Positions 53,879 to 62,701 of a DNA stretch of 64,000 bases are shown here, piece by piece (within the stretch, counting starts at the first letter, position 1; every line of letters starts with the position of its first letter). The notes below the pieces were generated by a model that saw only the letters and a program-made list of their open reading frames with translations, did not search any database and had not been told where the DNA came from. The stretch lies in NCBI RefSeq assembly GCF_018138085.1, contig NZ_CP073105.1, positions 2,232,001 through 2,296,000 on the forward strand, given 5' to 3'. The stretch comes from Stutzerimonas stutzeri (GTDB lineage: Bacteria; Pseudomonadota; Gammaproteobacteria; Pseudomonadales; Pseudomonadaceae). The position numbers and the translations under genes were made by a program.

Positions 53879-54141
53879 GCTTGCGTAATCTGCTGCTGAC
53901 TTACCTTGGCCTGATCCTGCTGCTGACCGCCAATGTGCTCCTGGCACTCTGGCTGCCGGCCTGGTCCGACTGGGCCTTGCTCGGGGCGGCGGGGCAGGCA
54001 GCACTGGTGCTGTTCGGCTTCATGCAGCTGGGCCAGCACTCGGCGCTGGTGCGCTTCTTCGCGCTGGGCGCCGGGTTCTGGCTGCTGCTGATGTTCACCC
54101 TGACGCTCATCGATATGCTGACCCGCAAGGCGGGCTTTTGA
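53875..54141 (+). CDS. Cytochrome c oxidase subunit IV (prokaryotic)
   Basis: An 88-aa protein with three hydrophobic helices (about 6-28, 34-52 and 60-80), the size and layout of prokaryotic subunit IV. Starts [20 protein letters not shown]; overlaps coxC by ATGA. Last gene of the ACIII-caa3 operon; the sequence that follows is a truncated convergent gene. Confidence 0.85.
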   Translation: MSLRNLLLTYLGLILLLTANVLLALWLPAWSDWALLGAAGQAALVLFGFMQLGQHSALVRFFALGAGFWLLLMFTLTLIDMLTRKAGF

Positions 54142-54168
54142 CCACCCAGCGATTCAGAAGGGCGAGCC

Positions 54169-54524
54169 TCAGGTTCCCGCCTTGCTCAGCACGAAGGCCA
54201 CCAGAAAGCCGAGACCGGTGATGATGCCGGTCAAATCGTGGGTGGTTTCGAAGGCTTCGGGAATCATCGTATCCACGAGCATGGCGAGAATGGCCCCCGC
54301 CGCGATGGCTGTGGTGAGTGCGATCGCTTCAGGCGGCACGCCCTGGAACAGACCGTACCCGGCCACGGCCGCCAGGCCGGAGGCCAGGGCGATGCCGCCC
54401 CAGACGCCGAAGATGTAGGCAGCGGGGCGCTTGGCTTTCTTCATCCCCGCAGCGCTGGACAGCCCCTCCGGGATATTCGACAGAAAGATCGCCGCGACGG
54501 TGACCAGGCTGACCCCGCCGCCGT
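54169..54524 (-). pseudogene. ZIP family metal transporter, C-terminal fragment
   Basis: About 118 residues of the C-terminal half of a ZIP (zinc/iron permease) transporter: GGGVSLVTVAAIFLSNIPEGL with the HNxPEG-like metal motif (here SNIPEG), then SSAAGMKKAKRPAAYIFGVW and IPEAFETTHDLTGI near the end. The N-terminal half is missing: the match stops next to the palindromic array that starts at 54534, and no ZIP sequence appears on the other side. In-frame reading upstream goes into repeat-encoded residues. Probably inactive. Confidence 0.8.
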
Positions 54525-54533
54525 GACAGCTGC

Positions 54534-55929
54534 CCATTGTGGGAGGCGCGCCCCGCGGCGAACGTGTCGGCTCGGAGCCAGAAAAGCTTCGCCCCGAGGT
54601 CGGGGCTCCCACAGAAATATGCAGTGCACGCGGCGCCATTGTGGGAGGCGCGCCCCGCGGCGAATGCTGAGGTCTGCCCGCTCAAAAGCACAAGCTTCGC
54701 CCCGAGGTCGGGGCTCCCACAGAAAATATGCAGTGCAGGGAGCGCCATTGTGGGATCCGCGATCCGCGGCGAATGGGGGAGGTCTGCCCCCTCAAAGCAC
54801 AAGCTTCGCCCGGAGGTCGGGGCTCCCACGGAAATATGTAGTGCACGCGGCGCCATTGTGGGAGGCGCGACCCGCGGCGAAAGCGGAGGTCTGCCCGCTC
54901 AACAGCACAAGCTTCGCCCCGAGGTCGGGCCTCCCACAGAAAATACGCAGTGCGCGGTGCCATTGTGGGAGCCGCGACCCGCGGCAAACGTGCCGGCTCG
55001 GACCCAGAAAAAGCTTCGCCCCGGGGTCGGGGCTCCCACAGAAATATGCAGTGCACGCGGCGCCATTGTGGGAGGCGCGACCCGCGGCGAATGCTGAGGT
55101 CTGCCCGCTCAAAAGCACAAGCTTCGCCCCGAGGTCGGGCCTCCCACAGAAAATATGCAGTGCAGGGGGCGCCATTGTGGGATCCGCGCCCCGCGGCGAA
55201 TGGGGAGGTCTGCCCGCTCAAAGCATAAGCCCCGCCCCAGGGTCGGGCCTCCCACAGAAAATATGCAGTGCACGCGGCACCATTGTGGGAGCCGCGACCC
55301 GCGGCGAATGCGGAGGTCAGCCCGCTCAAAAGCACAAGCTTCGCCCGAGGTCGGGGCTCCCACAGAAATATGCAGTGCACGCGGCGCCATTGTGGGAGCC
55401 GCGACCCGCGGCGAATGCTGAGGTCTGCCCGCTCAAAAGCACAAGCTTCGCGCCGAGGTCGGGCCTCCCACAGAAAATATGCAGTGCACGCGGCGCCATT
55501 GTGGGAGGCGCGCCCCGCGGCGAATGCTGAGGTCTGCCCGCTCAAAAGCACAAGCTTCGCCCCGGGGTCGGGGCTCCCACAGAAAATATGCAGTGCACGC
55601 GGCACCATTGTGGGAGCCGCGACCCGCGGCGAATGCGGAGGTCTGCCCGCTCAAAAGCACAAGCTTCGCCCGAGGTCGGGCCTCCCACAGAAAAATATGC
55701 AGTGCACGCGGTGCCATTGTGGGAGCCGCGACCCGCGGCGAATGCGGAGGTCTGCCCGCTCAAAAGCACAAGCTTCGCGCCGAGGTCGGGCCTCCCACAG
55801 AAAATATGCAGTGCACGCGGCGCCATTGTGGGAGGCGCGCCCCGCGGCGAATGCAGGTCTGCCCGCTCAACAGCACAAGCTTCGCCCCGGGGGCGGGGCT
55901 CCCACAGAAAATATGCAGTGCACGCGGCG
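54534..55929. repeat. Tandem array of 13 palindromic REP-like units
   Basis: Thirteen head-to-tail units of 102-109 bp. Unit starts (each CCATTGTGGGA): 54534, 54636, 54745, 54853, 54960, 55063, 55172, 55280, 55387, 55496, 55605, 55714 and 55823. Each unit carries TGTGGGAG...CGCGGCGAA and, in inverted form near its end, TTCGCC...CTCCCACA, so each could fold as a long hairpin; GCAGTGCACGCGG links units. Units 1-4 and 5-8 share unit-specific variants, so they are a higher-order four-unit duplication of about 426 bp. Long open frames on both strands are repeat artefacts. Confidence 0.92.
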
Positions 55930-56003
55930 GGCCGAACTAGCCGACGTAGACCGAGTCCCGGCGATTGAGCGAGTTCTGCCAAAGGAGCTGCCAAAATGCC
56001 CCG

Positions 56004-57155
56004 CTAGTTCCCCGCGCGCTTCATGCACGCCAGATACCGGTCATTGACCCGGTTGGCGAACCAGGCGGTGGTCAGGTTGCGGGTGATCTTCGGGCTTTCC
56101 AGGCGGATGCCGGGCAACACCGCGCGCGGCAGCGGCTTGCCCGCGCGCTTTTCCGCCAGGGCGAAGACGCGTTCATACAGGCTGGTCTTCTCGAAACCAT
56201 GGGTGTCGCCGCGCTCCAACGCATTGCGAATGGCCGTCTCGCTCATGTCCAGCTTGCTCGCCAGCGAACGCACCGCGCGCTCGGTCTGCCCGGCTTTGCT
56301 GCTGCCATAGATGATCAGATCGCCATCGAGGACCAGCTTGGTACCGCTGGCACGGCTTACCGCGGCCTGGAAAGCTGCGTTTCGGCTGGCATACCAACCG
56401 GCATTGAAATCGGCGAAGCGGTACAGCGGCTGAGTGTAGCTGGCCGGGTAATCGAGCAGATGGGCGATGCCGAAGTACATGCCGCCGCGCCGGGTAAAGA
56501 CTTCGTCGCGGATCGAGCCCTTGCGCTCATAGGGATAGTCCCACTTGTGGTCTTCGGCAAAGGCGATGCTGACCTGCATCGGGCCACCGGTCTTCACCGG
56601 ATTGAGCGTGCCGAACAGCTGTTTGCCGAGCGGCATGATGCTGAGAAAGTCATCGAAGATCGCGCTCAGCTGTTCCTCGGTGCGCACGGCATTCAGGCGC
56701 TCGCTGTAGGTCTTGCCGTTGGGCGAGCGGACGTCCAGTGCCGCATTGACGACAAACTGCGGGACATGCAGCCGGGACGCTCTCCGGTAGATCTCTTCGC
56801 GCGCAATCTTCGCCAGGCCTGGCACGGCAGGGGTCGCCTGGAAGGTCGATTCCTGTGCGGTGATCGCCAGCACCGAGCAGATGTTCTCGTTGCTCGGCGG
56901 GATATCCAGCGCATCGAAGGCGGTGTAGATATCCGTTGCCCAACCTTGGCGATCCGGGATGTTGCTGGGGATCAGGCGGACAATTTTCGCCCTCACCTCA
57001 TCCGGCCGTGGGGCGGGTGTTTCCGGCTGCCGAATGCCGCAGCCGGCCAGGCTCAGCAGCAGCACGCCAGAAAGCGCCGCAGCGAGCCGGCGGATGGAGA
57101 TGGGCCTGGGGAAGTCGCCCGTCGAAGCATGGCGCTTGAAAAATTGGACAGTCAT
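56004..57155 (-). CDS. DUF1615 family lipoprotein
   Basis: A 383-aa protein with a lipoprotein signal (LLLSLAGCGIRQ, lipobox Cys about residue 39 from ATG 57155). The body matches the DUF1615 family as I remember it: EVRAKIVRLIPSNIPDRQGWATDI and a long conserved domain ending KITRNLTTAWFANRVNDRYLACMKRAG. The function is not known; the fold has been likened to lytic-transglycosylase-type proteins but I see no catalytic motif to support it. ATG 57155 gives a normal signal sequence; a further upstream start would add residues unlike a signal. Confidence 0.8.
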   Translation of the reverse strand: MTVQFFKRHASTGDFPRPISIRRLAAALSGVLLLSLAGCGIRQPETPAPRPDEVRAKIVRLIPSNIPDRQGWATDIYTAFDALDIPPSNENICSVLAITAQESTFQATPAVPGLAKIAREEIYRRASRLHVPQFVVNAALDVRSPNGKTYSERLNAVRTEEQLSAIFDDFLSIMPLGKQLFGTLNPVKTGGPMQVSIAFAEDHKWDYPYERKGSIRDEVFTRRGGMYFGIAHLLDYPASYTQPLYRFADFNAGWYASRNAAFQAAVSRASGTKLVLDGDLIIYGSSKAGQTERAVRSLASKLDMSETAIRNALERGDTHGFEKTSLYERVFALAEKRAGKPLPRAVLPGIRLESPKITRNLTTAWFANRVNDRYLACMKRAGN

Positions 57156-57261
57156 GCGGTCCCGGATGTGGATGAGTGATGAGGTTCGGACAGTAAAACA
57201 GACGAAGCGGTTCTGCGCGGGACAGCGTTGAGCGCGACGCAACGGCGGCCCGTGCATCGGC

Positions 57262-57285
57262 AGGCTGGGCCGGCTGGCCCAGCCT
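57262..57285. terminator. Strong palindrome downstream of the DUF1641 gene
   Basis: A perfect 10-bp stem AGGCTGGGCC / GGCCCAGCCT with a 4-nt loop, about 30 bp after the DUF1641 stop. There is no proper T-tract on either side, so it may be a weak or Rho-assisted terminator or a plain hairpin. Confidence 0.45.
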
Positions 57286-57315
57286 ATTGCTTGTGGGTAC
57301 GCGTGCTGCCGCGCC

Positions 57316-57798
57316 TCACTGCTCCGTCTTTTTGCCGCTGAAGGCGGTGATGGGCTTCTCCGGCTCTTTATCCAGCCCGCCGGCGAACGACTTGAGCCCT
57401 TCGATGATGGGCGTCAGCGCCGCCCAGAGCTCGTCGTCATGCAGCATCTTGTAGGCACCGGTCACACCCGGCGCCTCGTCGTGCTTGCCGTCGGGCTTGT
57501 AGCCGCCGATCGCATGGAATGCGTCCTGGAAGGCGAACACCACCTTGCAGAACTGCGCCGGCTCGATGCGCGATAGCGCCATGCCGAGGATCGACAGGTT
57601 CTGTACGGCGTTGAGCGAGCCTTCCTTGCTCATCCCATCGACCAGCACCTTGAGCACGCGGTCATGGGAGCCGGCCAGGTCGTTGGCAAAACGCAGCACG
57701 CCACGCTGGTGCAGCGTTTCGAGCAGGGTATCGAGTTCTTCGCGCGCGCTGGGGCCGATCAGCGTCGGCTTGACGTCGTAGTCGATTCGCTGGGCCAT
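57316..57798 (-). CDS. DUF1641 protein, formate dehydrogenase partner (ForE-like)
   Basis: A 160-aa helical protein of the DUF1641 family. SREELDTLLETLHQRGVLRF-type start and LNLSILGMALSRIEPAQFCKV-like centre are typical (landmark GMALSRIEPAQFCK). DUF1641 genes are found beside FdhF-type formate dehydrogenases; in Bacillus the pair is ForCE. It starts one base inside the stop of the dehydrogenase gene (TGATG coupling), so it forms an operon with it. Suggested role: small partner subunit for electron transfer to quinone; this is inferred from the Bacillus system. Confidence 0.8.
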   Translation of the reverse strand: MAQRIDYDVKPTLIGPSAREELDTLLETLHQRGVLRFANDLAGSHDRVLKVLVDGMSKEGSLNAVQNLSILGMALSRIEPAQFCKVVFAFQDAFHAIGGYKPDGKHDEAPGVTGAYKMLHDDELWAALTPIIEGLKSFAGGLDKEPEKPITAFSGKKTEQ

Positions 57799-60761
57799 CA
57801 GAATCTCTCCGGATGCGGGGCTTGGGCGGGCGGGGCGACATAGTCGTCGCGGTACCACTTCACCTCGACGGGCACGCCTTCGGTGGGCGTGCGCTTGGCG
57901 TGGCGGAAACTGTTCGGTGGTAGCGGCGGTTCGCCTTTCTCGGGCAGCACCTCGAGCTTCACCGCGGTCTCCTTGTAGGCCGGCGTGTTCACGTCGGGGT
58001 CATGGTGTTCGCCAGTGAGCAGGTTCAAGCCCGGTTTGCCCTGGTGGATGGGCATGAACAGCGTCTTGCCGGCGACCCGGTCGGTCACCGTGGCACGCAC
58101 CTCCACCGAGCCGCGCCGTGAGGTCACGCGCACCCAGGTGCCGTCCTCGATGCCGCGTTCGGCGGCCAGTTCCGGGCTGACCTCGACGAACCAGTTTGGC
58201 GCCTGTGACCAGATGCGCGGGCCGCGGCCGGTCTGGTTGGTGCTCTGGAACTGTTCGAGCATGCGCCCGTTGTCCAGCATGATGTCGTACTCGTTGTCGG
58301 CCGCTTCGGCTGGTGTCTTCCATTCCAGCGGAAACAGTACGGCCTTGCCGTCATCGGTATGAAAACGGTCGGTGTAGAGCAGCGGGGTGGTGCTGCCATC
58401 GCTCTGCATCGGCCAGAACAGTGACTGCCAGCCTTCCAACCGCTCGTAGCTGATGCCTTGGAACATGGTGGCGATGCCGGCGCACTCGTCCATGATCTGG
58501 CTCGGGTGCTCATAGCCCCAGTCGTGACCCATGCGTTTGGCGAGATCAGTCAGGATCTGCCAGTCCGGCCGGCTGTTGCCCAGCGGCGGCAGTACCTGGT
58601 AGAAGCGCTGGATGCGTCGTTCGGTGTTGGTGAAGGTGCCGTCCTTTTCCACAGAGGGGCAGGCCGGCAACACCACGTCGGCGAATTGCGCGGTGCGGCT
58701 GAGGAAGATGTCCTGCACCACCATGAAATCGAGGTTTTCGAAGCCGCTGTGCACGTTCTTGCTGTCGGCATCGGAGAACGCGGTTTCCTCGCCGATGATG
58801 TACATCGCCTTGACCGAGCCCTCGTCGGCGCCCTTGACCATGGTGAAGTTGTCGTTGCCTTTCTCCAGCGATAGCTTTTCTTTTGGCACGCCCCAGGCTT
58901 TGGCCCACTTGTCGCGGTTCTTTTCCTCGGTGACCTTCTCGTAGCCGGGGTACATGTTCTTCAGGCAGCCGAAGTCGCTGGCGCCCTGCACGTTGTTGTG
59001 GCCGCGCATCGGGTAGCCGCCGGTGCCGGGACGGCCGTAGTTGCCGGTGACCAGCAGCAGGTTCGACAGCGCCGTGCTGGTGTCCGAACCGTGGCTGTGC
59101 TGGGTGATGCCCATGGCCCAGAGCAAGCAGACCGATTTCGCCTGGCCGATCAGTTCGGCCGCCTCGATCAGCTTGTCCTTGGCGATGCCGGTGATCTGGG
59201 CGGCGAAATCCATGGTGAAGGGCTCGAGCGACTTTCTGTATTCCTCGACCTGATTGACTCTCGCGCCGAGAAACTCCAGGTCGGCGTAGCCATGGTCGAA
59301 CATGTAGCGCGACAAGGCCGAGGCCCAGACCATGTCGGTGCTGGAATTGGGCCGCAGATGGATGTCGGCGCGTTCGGCCATCTCGTGCTTGCGCGGATCG
59401 AACACCACCCACTTCTGCCCGCGGTGCTTCTTCTGCGCCTTGAGCTTGGAGGCGATCACCGGGTGGTTCTCCGACAGGTTGCTGCCGACCACGACGATCA
59501 ACTCGGCCTTTTCCATGTCGGCAATGGTGCCGGCATCGCCGCCATAGCCGACGGTGCGGAACAGGCCCTTGGTGGCCGGGTTCTGGCAGTAGCGCGAGGA
59601 GTTGTCGACGCTGTTGGTGCCGATGATCGCGCGGGCGATCTTCTGCGTAAGGTAGGCCTCCTCGTTGCTCGCCTTACTCGAGCCGATGAAGCCGATGGCG
59701 TCGGGCCCATGGCTGTCGCGGATCTGCATGAGCCGATGCGCGACCAGATTCAGCGCCTCGTCCCAGCTGGCCTCGCGGAACTGGCCGTTCTCGCGGATCA
59801 GCGGCGTGGTCAGGCGTTCCGGGTCGTTGACGAAGTCCCAGGCGAACTTGCCCTTGATGCAGGTGGAAATGCCATTGGCCGGCGCATCGACCACCGGCTG
59901 CACCTTGAGGATGTGCCGGTCGCGGGTCCACATCTCGAACGAGCAGCCCACGCCGCAGTAGGTGCATACGGTCTTGGTGCGCTTGATCTCCGGCTGGCGC
60001 CAGTGCATGTCCATTTTCGAAATGGCGGTGATCGGCCGCGCGCCGATGGTTTCCTCGAGTTTCTTGACCATGTCGATCATCGGTCGCTTGATGTCCTGCG
60101 GCAGCGACGTGAACGGGCCGGCGTCCGGCTGCATGGTCTTTTCCAGCAGCGCATTGCAGGGGCAGACGGTGACGCAATGCCCGCAGCTGACGCAGCTCGA
60201 CTCGTCGATTGGCTTGCCGCCATCCCAGAGCACGCGCGGGTGCTCCATGTTGAAGTCGATCGACAGCGTCTCGTTGACTTCGACGTTCTGGCAGGCCTCG
60301 ACGCAGCGGCCGCAGAGGATGCACTGGTCCGGATCGTAGGTATAGAAGGGGTTGGAGTGGTCCTTCTCGTAGGGCTTGCGCTTGAATTCGTAGCGCTGGA
60401 TCGGCGGATTGATCTGCGCGTAGGTGTTATGCAGCGTGCAGTCGCCGGTGTTGTGCTCGCACAGCGTGCAGTACAGCTCGTGCTTGGCCACCAGCCGGTC
60501 CATCCCTTCCTCGCGCGCAGCCTTGGCCTCGGCGATTTGGCTGGTGATTTCGAGCCCGTCGCGAGCCTTCAGCGTACAGCCACGCACCAGTTCTCCATCG
60601 ACCTGCACCCAGCAGACGTCGCAGGTCTGCGGCGAGCCCAGCGCGCGGTGGTAACAGACGTGGGGCAGGTCGATGTCGTGCTTGGCGAGGAAGTCGATCA
60701 GTGGGGTGTCGGCTTCCCCGACCAGGGGGGCACCGTCATAGTGAATCGTGCAATGGGTCAT
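57798..60761 (-). CDS. fdhF: Formate dehydrogenase catalytic subunit, FdhF / ForC type
   Basis: A 987-aa molybdenum bis-MGD enzyme. N-terminal 2Fe-2S domain (CYHRALGSPQTCDVCWVQ), a His-Cys 4Fe-4S site (HELYCTLCEHNTGDC), two 4Fe-4S ferredoxin sites (CILCGRCVEAC and CVSCGHCVTVC), then the molybdopterin domain with CTYCGVGCSFEM. The catalytic site is a cysteine, not selenocysteine: SRYCQNPATKGLFRTVGYGG. This is the YjgC/YrhE layout, i.e. a cytoplasmic or membrane-associated formate oxidiser linked to respiration. Followed by a DUF1641 partner with a TGATG overlap. Starts MTHCTIHYDGAPLV. Confidence 0.93.
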   Translation of the reverse strand: MTHCTIHYDGAPLVGEADTPLIDFLAKHDIDLPHVCYHRALGSPQTCDVCWVQVDGELVRGCTLKARDGLEITSQIAEAKAAREEGMDRLVAKHELYCTLCEHNTGDCTLHNTYAQINPPIQRYEFKRKPYEKDHSNPFYTYDPDQCILCGRCVEACQNVEVNETLSIDFNMEHPRVLWDGGKPIDESSCVSCGHCVTVCPCNALLEKTMQPDAGPFTSLPQDIKRPMIDMVKKLEETIGARPITAISKMDMHWRQPEIKRTKTVCTYCGVGCSFEMWTRDRHILKVQPVVDAPANGISTCIKGKFAWDFVNDPERLTTPLIRENGQFREASWDEALNLVAHRLMQIRDSHGPDAIGFIGSSKASNEEAYLTQKIARAIIGTNSVDNSSRYCQNPATKGLFRTVGYGGDAGTIADMEKAELIVVVGSNLSENHPVIASKLKAQKKHRGQKWVVFDPRKHEMAERADIHLRPNSSTDMVWASALSRYMFDHGYADLEFLGARVNQVEEYRKSLEPFTMDFAAQITGIAKDKLIEAAELIGQAKSVCLLWAMGITQHSHGSDTSTALSNLLLVTGNYGRPGTGGYPMRGHNNVQGASDFGCLKNMYPGYEKVTEEKNRDKWAKAWGVPKEKLSLEKGNDNFTMVKGADEGSVKAMYIIGEETAFSDADSKNVHSGFENLDFMVVQDIFLSRTAQFADVVLPACPSVEKDGTFTNTERRIQRFYQVLPPLGNSRPDWQILTDLAKRMGHDWGYEHPSQIMDECAGIATMFQGISYERLEGWQSLFWPMQSDGSTTPLLYTDRFHTDDGKAVLFPLEWKTPAEAADNEYDIMLDNGRMLEQFQSTNQTGRGPRIWSQAPNWFVEVSPELAAERGIEDGTWVRVTSRRGSVEVRATVTDRVAGKTLFMPIHQGKPGLNLLTGEHHDPDVNTPAYKETAVKLEVLPEKGEPPLPPNSFRHAKRTPTEGVPVEVKWYRDDYVAPPAQAPHPERF

Positions 60762-61041
60762 CAGGCCTCCGGCTTATTTTGTGCTGAGGCGCGGCAACGA
60801 GGCGTCGGGTCGCGCAGCAGATGCCCGAGCCTGCTCCGGTTCCCTAGCGGTGGATGGCTACTAGAGGTGACTGGTGGTCCATGTGATCGTTCAGGGACCG
60901 CGACGAGAGGCGCCTGGCGAAGAGAGGCGGGCATTTGCTCGAAGAGGGCGCCGTGCGGCGGCGAAGCCTTGCGCCTGGAAGCTTCGCGGTCGAGACCGCT
61001 CCCACGGTTGCTCGGTGCATTTTTTTTGCGTGGTGCATTTC
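60762..61041. other. Intergenic region with a partial palindromic repeat
   Basis: No gene is supported upstream of fdhF. Its promoter is presumably here but I cannot assign it. From about 60969 it contains a degenerate partial copy of the 134-bp repeat that lies to the right, with GCGGTCGAGACCGCTCCCAC and a long T-run (61021-61027). Confidence 0.5.
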
Positions 61042-61143
61042 GTAGGAGCGGTCTTGACCGCGAGCTCTTCGATATCTGTGCGTCTCAAGTCTCGCAGTGA
61101 TAACCCGCACCGAATGATCCATCTGCCTGAAAGCTTCGCGGTC

Positions 61144-61148
61144 GAGAC
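61144..61148. repeat. Target-site duplication, left copy (GAGAC)
   Basis: GAGAC directly left of the IS end. The same five bases follow the right end at 62476-62480. Confidence 0.85.
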
Positions 61149-61185
61149 TGGACTTGCCCCTACAAAACCGGACACCAACTCCCCG

Positions 61186-62061
61186 TTAAATTGATGCTGC
61201 TGCCAAGCGCCTGAACTCCCTCGGCGAGCGGTATTTCAAAGCGCTGTGCGGATGCTGCTCGTTGTAATGCTCGAAGGCAATTGCCAGGTTGCGCAGCGCC
61301 GTTTCTCGATCCGGTTTGGGCATGTGCGCCACGTAGTCACGCTTGATCGTCTTCACGAAGCTCTCAGCCATGCCGTTGCTTTGCGGGCTGCGAACTGGGG
61401 TGGTCACCGGCTGCAAGCCGATCTGTCGAGCAAACAGGCGTGTCTGTTCGGCGGTGTACGCCGAGCCGTTGTCGCTTAGCCATTGCACCGGCGTGGCGGG
61501 CAGTTGATCACCAAAGCGCTTCTCCACGCTTTCCAGCATCAAATCGCGGATATCATCGCCGCTGTACCCGGTCGGGCTCGCGACCCAGCCGATGGCTTCG
61601 CGATCACAGCAATCCAGGGCGAAGGTCACGCTCAGTTTGGCGCCGTCCTCGCAACGGAACTCAAAGCCGTCCGAGCACCAACGCGTATCGCTGGCTTCCA
61701 CCGCAATACGGCCTTCGTGCCGACGCGGCACACCGGGCTGTTTGATGCGGCGCTCAAGCAGCAAGTTGTGATCACGCATGACCCGGTAAACCCGCTTCAC
61801 ATTGATCGCCGGTAGCGACTGGGTTTCACGGGCGCGACGCAGCAATCCCCAGACGCGGCGGTAGCCGTAGCTGGGAAGTTCGCTGACCTGTTGCTGGATT
61901 TCAACTACCAGATCAGCATCGTTCACAGGCCTGCTCCGCCGTACTTTGGGGGATGCCGATTGCTTGATTCGAACCGTTAATTGCGAGCGCGCCACACCGA
62001 GACATTCGCTGACCAGCTTCACTGGTCGTCCCCCGGCAACAAGGGTGAGTGCGCAATCCAT
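61186..62061 (-). CDS. IS2-group transposase OrfB (DDE integrase core)
   Basis: A 291-aa transposase. The DDE residues are visible: D in [10 protein letters not shown] in WLSDNGSAY and E in [27 protein letters not shown] and [14 protein letters not shown] are further IS2 (InsD) landmarks. Its 5' end overlaps orfA by 43 bp in another frame, so OrfAB is expected to arise by -1 frameshifting; an A-rich CGAAAATGG lies in the overlap. Full length, no stop or frameshift inside. Confidence 0.92.
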   Translation of the reverse strand: MDCALTLVAGGRPVKLVSECLGVARSQLTVRIKQSASPKVRRSRPVNDADLVVEIQQQVSELPSYGYRRVWGLLRRARETQSLPAINVKRVYRVMRDHNLLLERRIKQPGVPRRHEGRIAVEASDTRWCSDGFEFRCEDGAKLSVTFALDCCDREAIGWVASPTGYSGDDIRDLMLESVEKRFGDQLPATPVQWLSDNGSAYTAEQTRLFARQIGLQPVTTPVRSPQSNGMAESFVKTIKRDYVAHMPKPDRETALRNLAIAFEHYNEQHPHSALKYRSPREFRRLAAASI

Positions 62062-62411
62062 TTTCGCGACCGGGCGATCTCCACGGCCTCTTTGAGGATT
62101 TCTGCTTCCATCGTTTTCTTGCCCAGCATCCGTTGCAGTTCACGGATCTGCTTGAGCGCATCGCTCAGCTCGGAGGCAGGTACCACGGCTTCGCCAGCAC
62201 TGACCGCCGACAAACTGCCGTCTTGGTAAAGCTTGCGCCACAGGAATAGTTGGTTGGCATTGATGCCGTTACGCCGAGCCACCAACGAAACGCTCTGCCC
62301 GGGCTCAAGGCTCTCTCGAACCATGGTCAGCTTTTGCTCAGGGCTCCAGCGGCGCCGCCGCTCCCGACCCAAAAGCTCCCCACTCTTATCGTTGCTATTA
62401 GTCATAAACAT
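62019..62411 (-). CDS. IS2-group OrfA (DNA-binding)
   Basis: A 130-aa helix-turn-helix protein: [20 protein letters not shown] at the start, [20 protein letters not shown] as recognition region, then a leucine-zipper-like stretch with [20 protein letters not shown]. Typical InsC/OrfA. ATG 62411 has an AAGGGATAGG upstream; an ATG two codons later is possible. Confidence 0.9.
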   Translation of the reverse strand: MFMTNSNDKSGELLGRERRRRWSPEQKLTMVRESLEPGQSVSLVARRNGINANQLFLWRKLYQDGSLSAVSAGEAVVPASELSDALKQIRELQRMLGKKTMEAEILKEAVEIARSRKWIAHSPLLPGDDQ

Positions 62412-62475
62412 AACCGTTTGCCTATCCCTTATCGTAAGGGGGAAACGGTGTCCTGTCTTTCAGGGGGCTCGTTCA

Positions 62476-62480
62476 GAGAC
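62476..62480. repeat. Target-site duplication, right copy (GAGAC)
   Basis: GAGAC directly right of the IS end, same as 61144-61148. Removing the IS and one copy restores the palindromic repeat sequence. Confidence 0.85.
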
Positions 62481-62701
62481 CGCTCCCACGGTTGCCCGGT
62501 GCATTTTGTAGGAGCGGTCTTGACCGCGAGCTCTTCGATATCTGTGTGTCTCAAGTCTCGCAGTGATAACCCGCACCGAATGATCTATTTGCCTGGAAGC
62601 CTTTCGCGGTCGAGACCGCTCCCGCGGTTGCCCGGTGCATCGTAGGAGAAGCCTTTTTCGGCTAACCTGAAGCCTCTTGCAGCAGCTAGTGGCAGCCCGT
62701 C

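Larger units (their letters stand above)
61149..62475 (-). mobile_element. IS3 family insertion sequence, IS2 group (1327 bp)
   Basis: Ends are imperfect inverted repeats: TGGACTTGCCCCTACAAAAC then GGACACC at the left and, read inward from the right, TGAACGAGCCCCCTGAAAGA then GGACACC. GAGAC (5 bp) flanks both ends. It encodes OrfA and a DDE transposase OrfB, transcribed right to left, in the usual overlapping frames. The element is intact, so it may be active. Confidence 0.9.
61042..62641. repeat. Tandem 134-bp repeat interrupted by an IS element
   Basis: Two full copies of a 134-bp unit beginning GTAGGAGCGGTCTTGACCGCG and containing GCGGTCGAGACCGCTCCCAC. The first copy is 61042-61148 plus 62481-62507 (107 + 27 bp, one target duplication counted once) and the second is 62508-62641. 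Both are exactly 134 bp when the IS is removed. Start of a third copy (GTAGGAG) is at 62642. Both ends of the unit are palindromic, resembling extragenic repeats of Pseudomonas. Confidence 0.85.

Noticed and set aside
54534..55929. CRISPR array
   Set aside because: Units are similar along their whole length, with no unique spacers of constant size and no cas genes nearby. They are palindromic tandem repeats.
54238..56047. Long open frames of 90-430 codons on both strands across the repeat array
   Set aside because: They exist because each repeat unit lacks stops in several frames; translations repeat the same motif (e.g. AVHAAPLWE) and have no start signal or family match.
61138..61148. Palindromic repeat at the IS edge taken as part of the IS terminal repeat
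   Set aside because: The same palindrome occurs in the neighbouring repeat copy without an IS; the true end is at 61149, set by the GAGAC duplication and inverted-repeat match.
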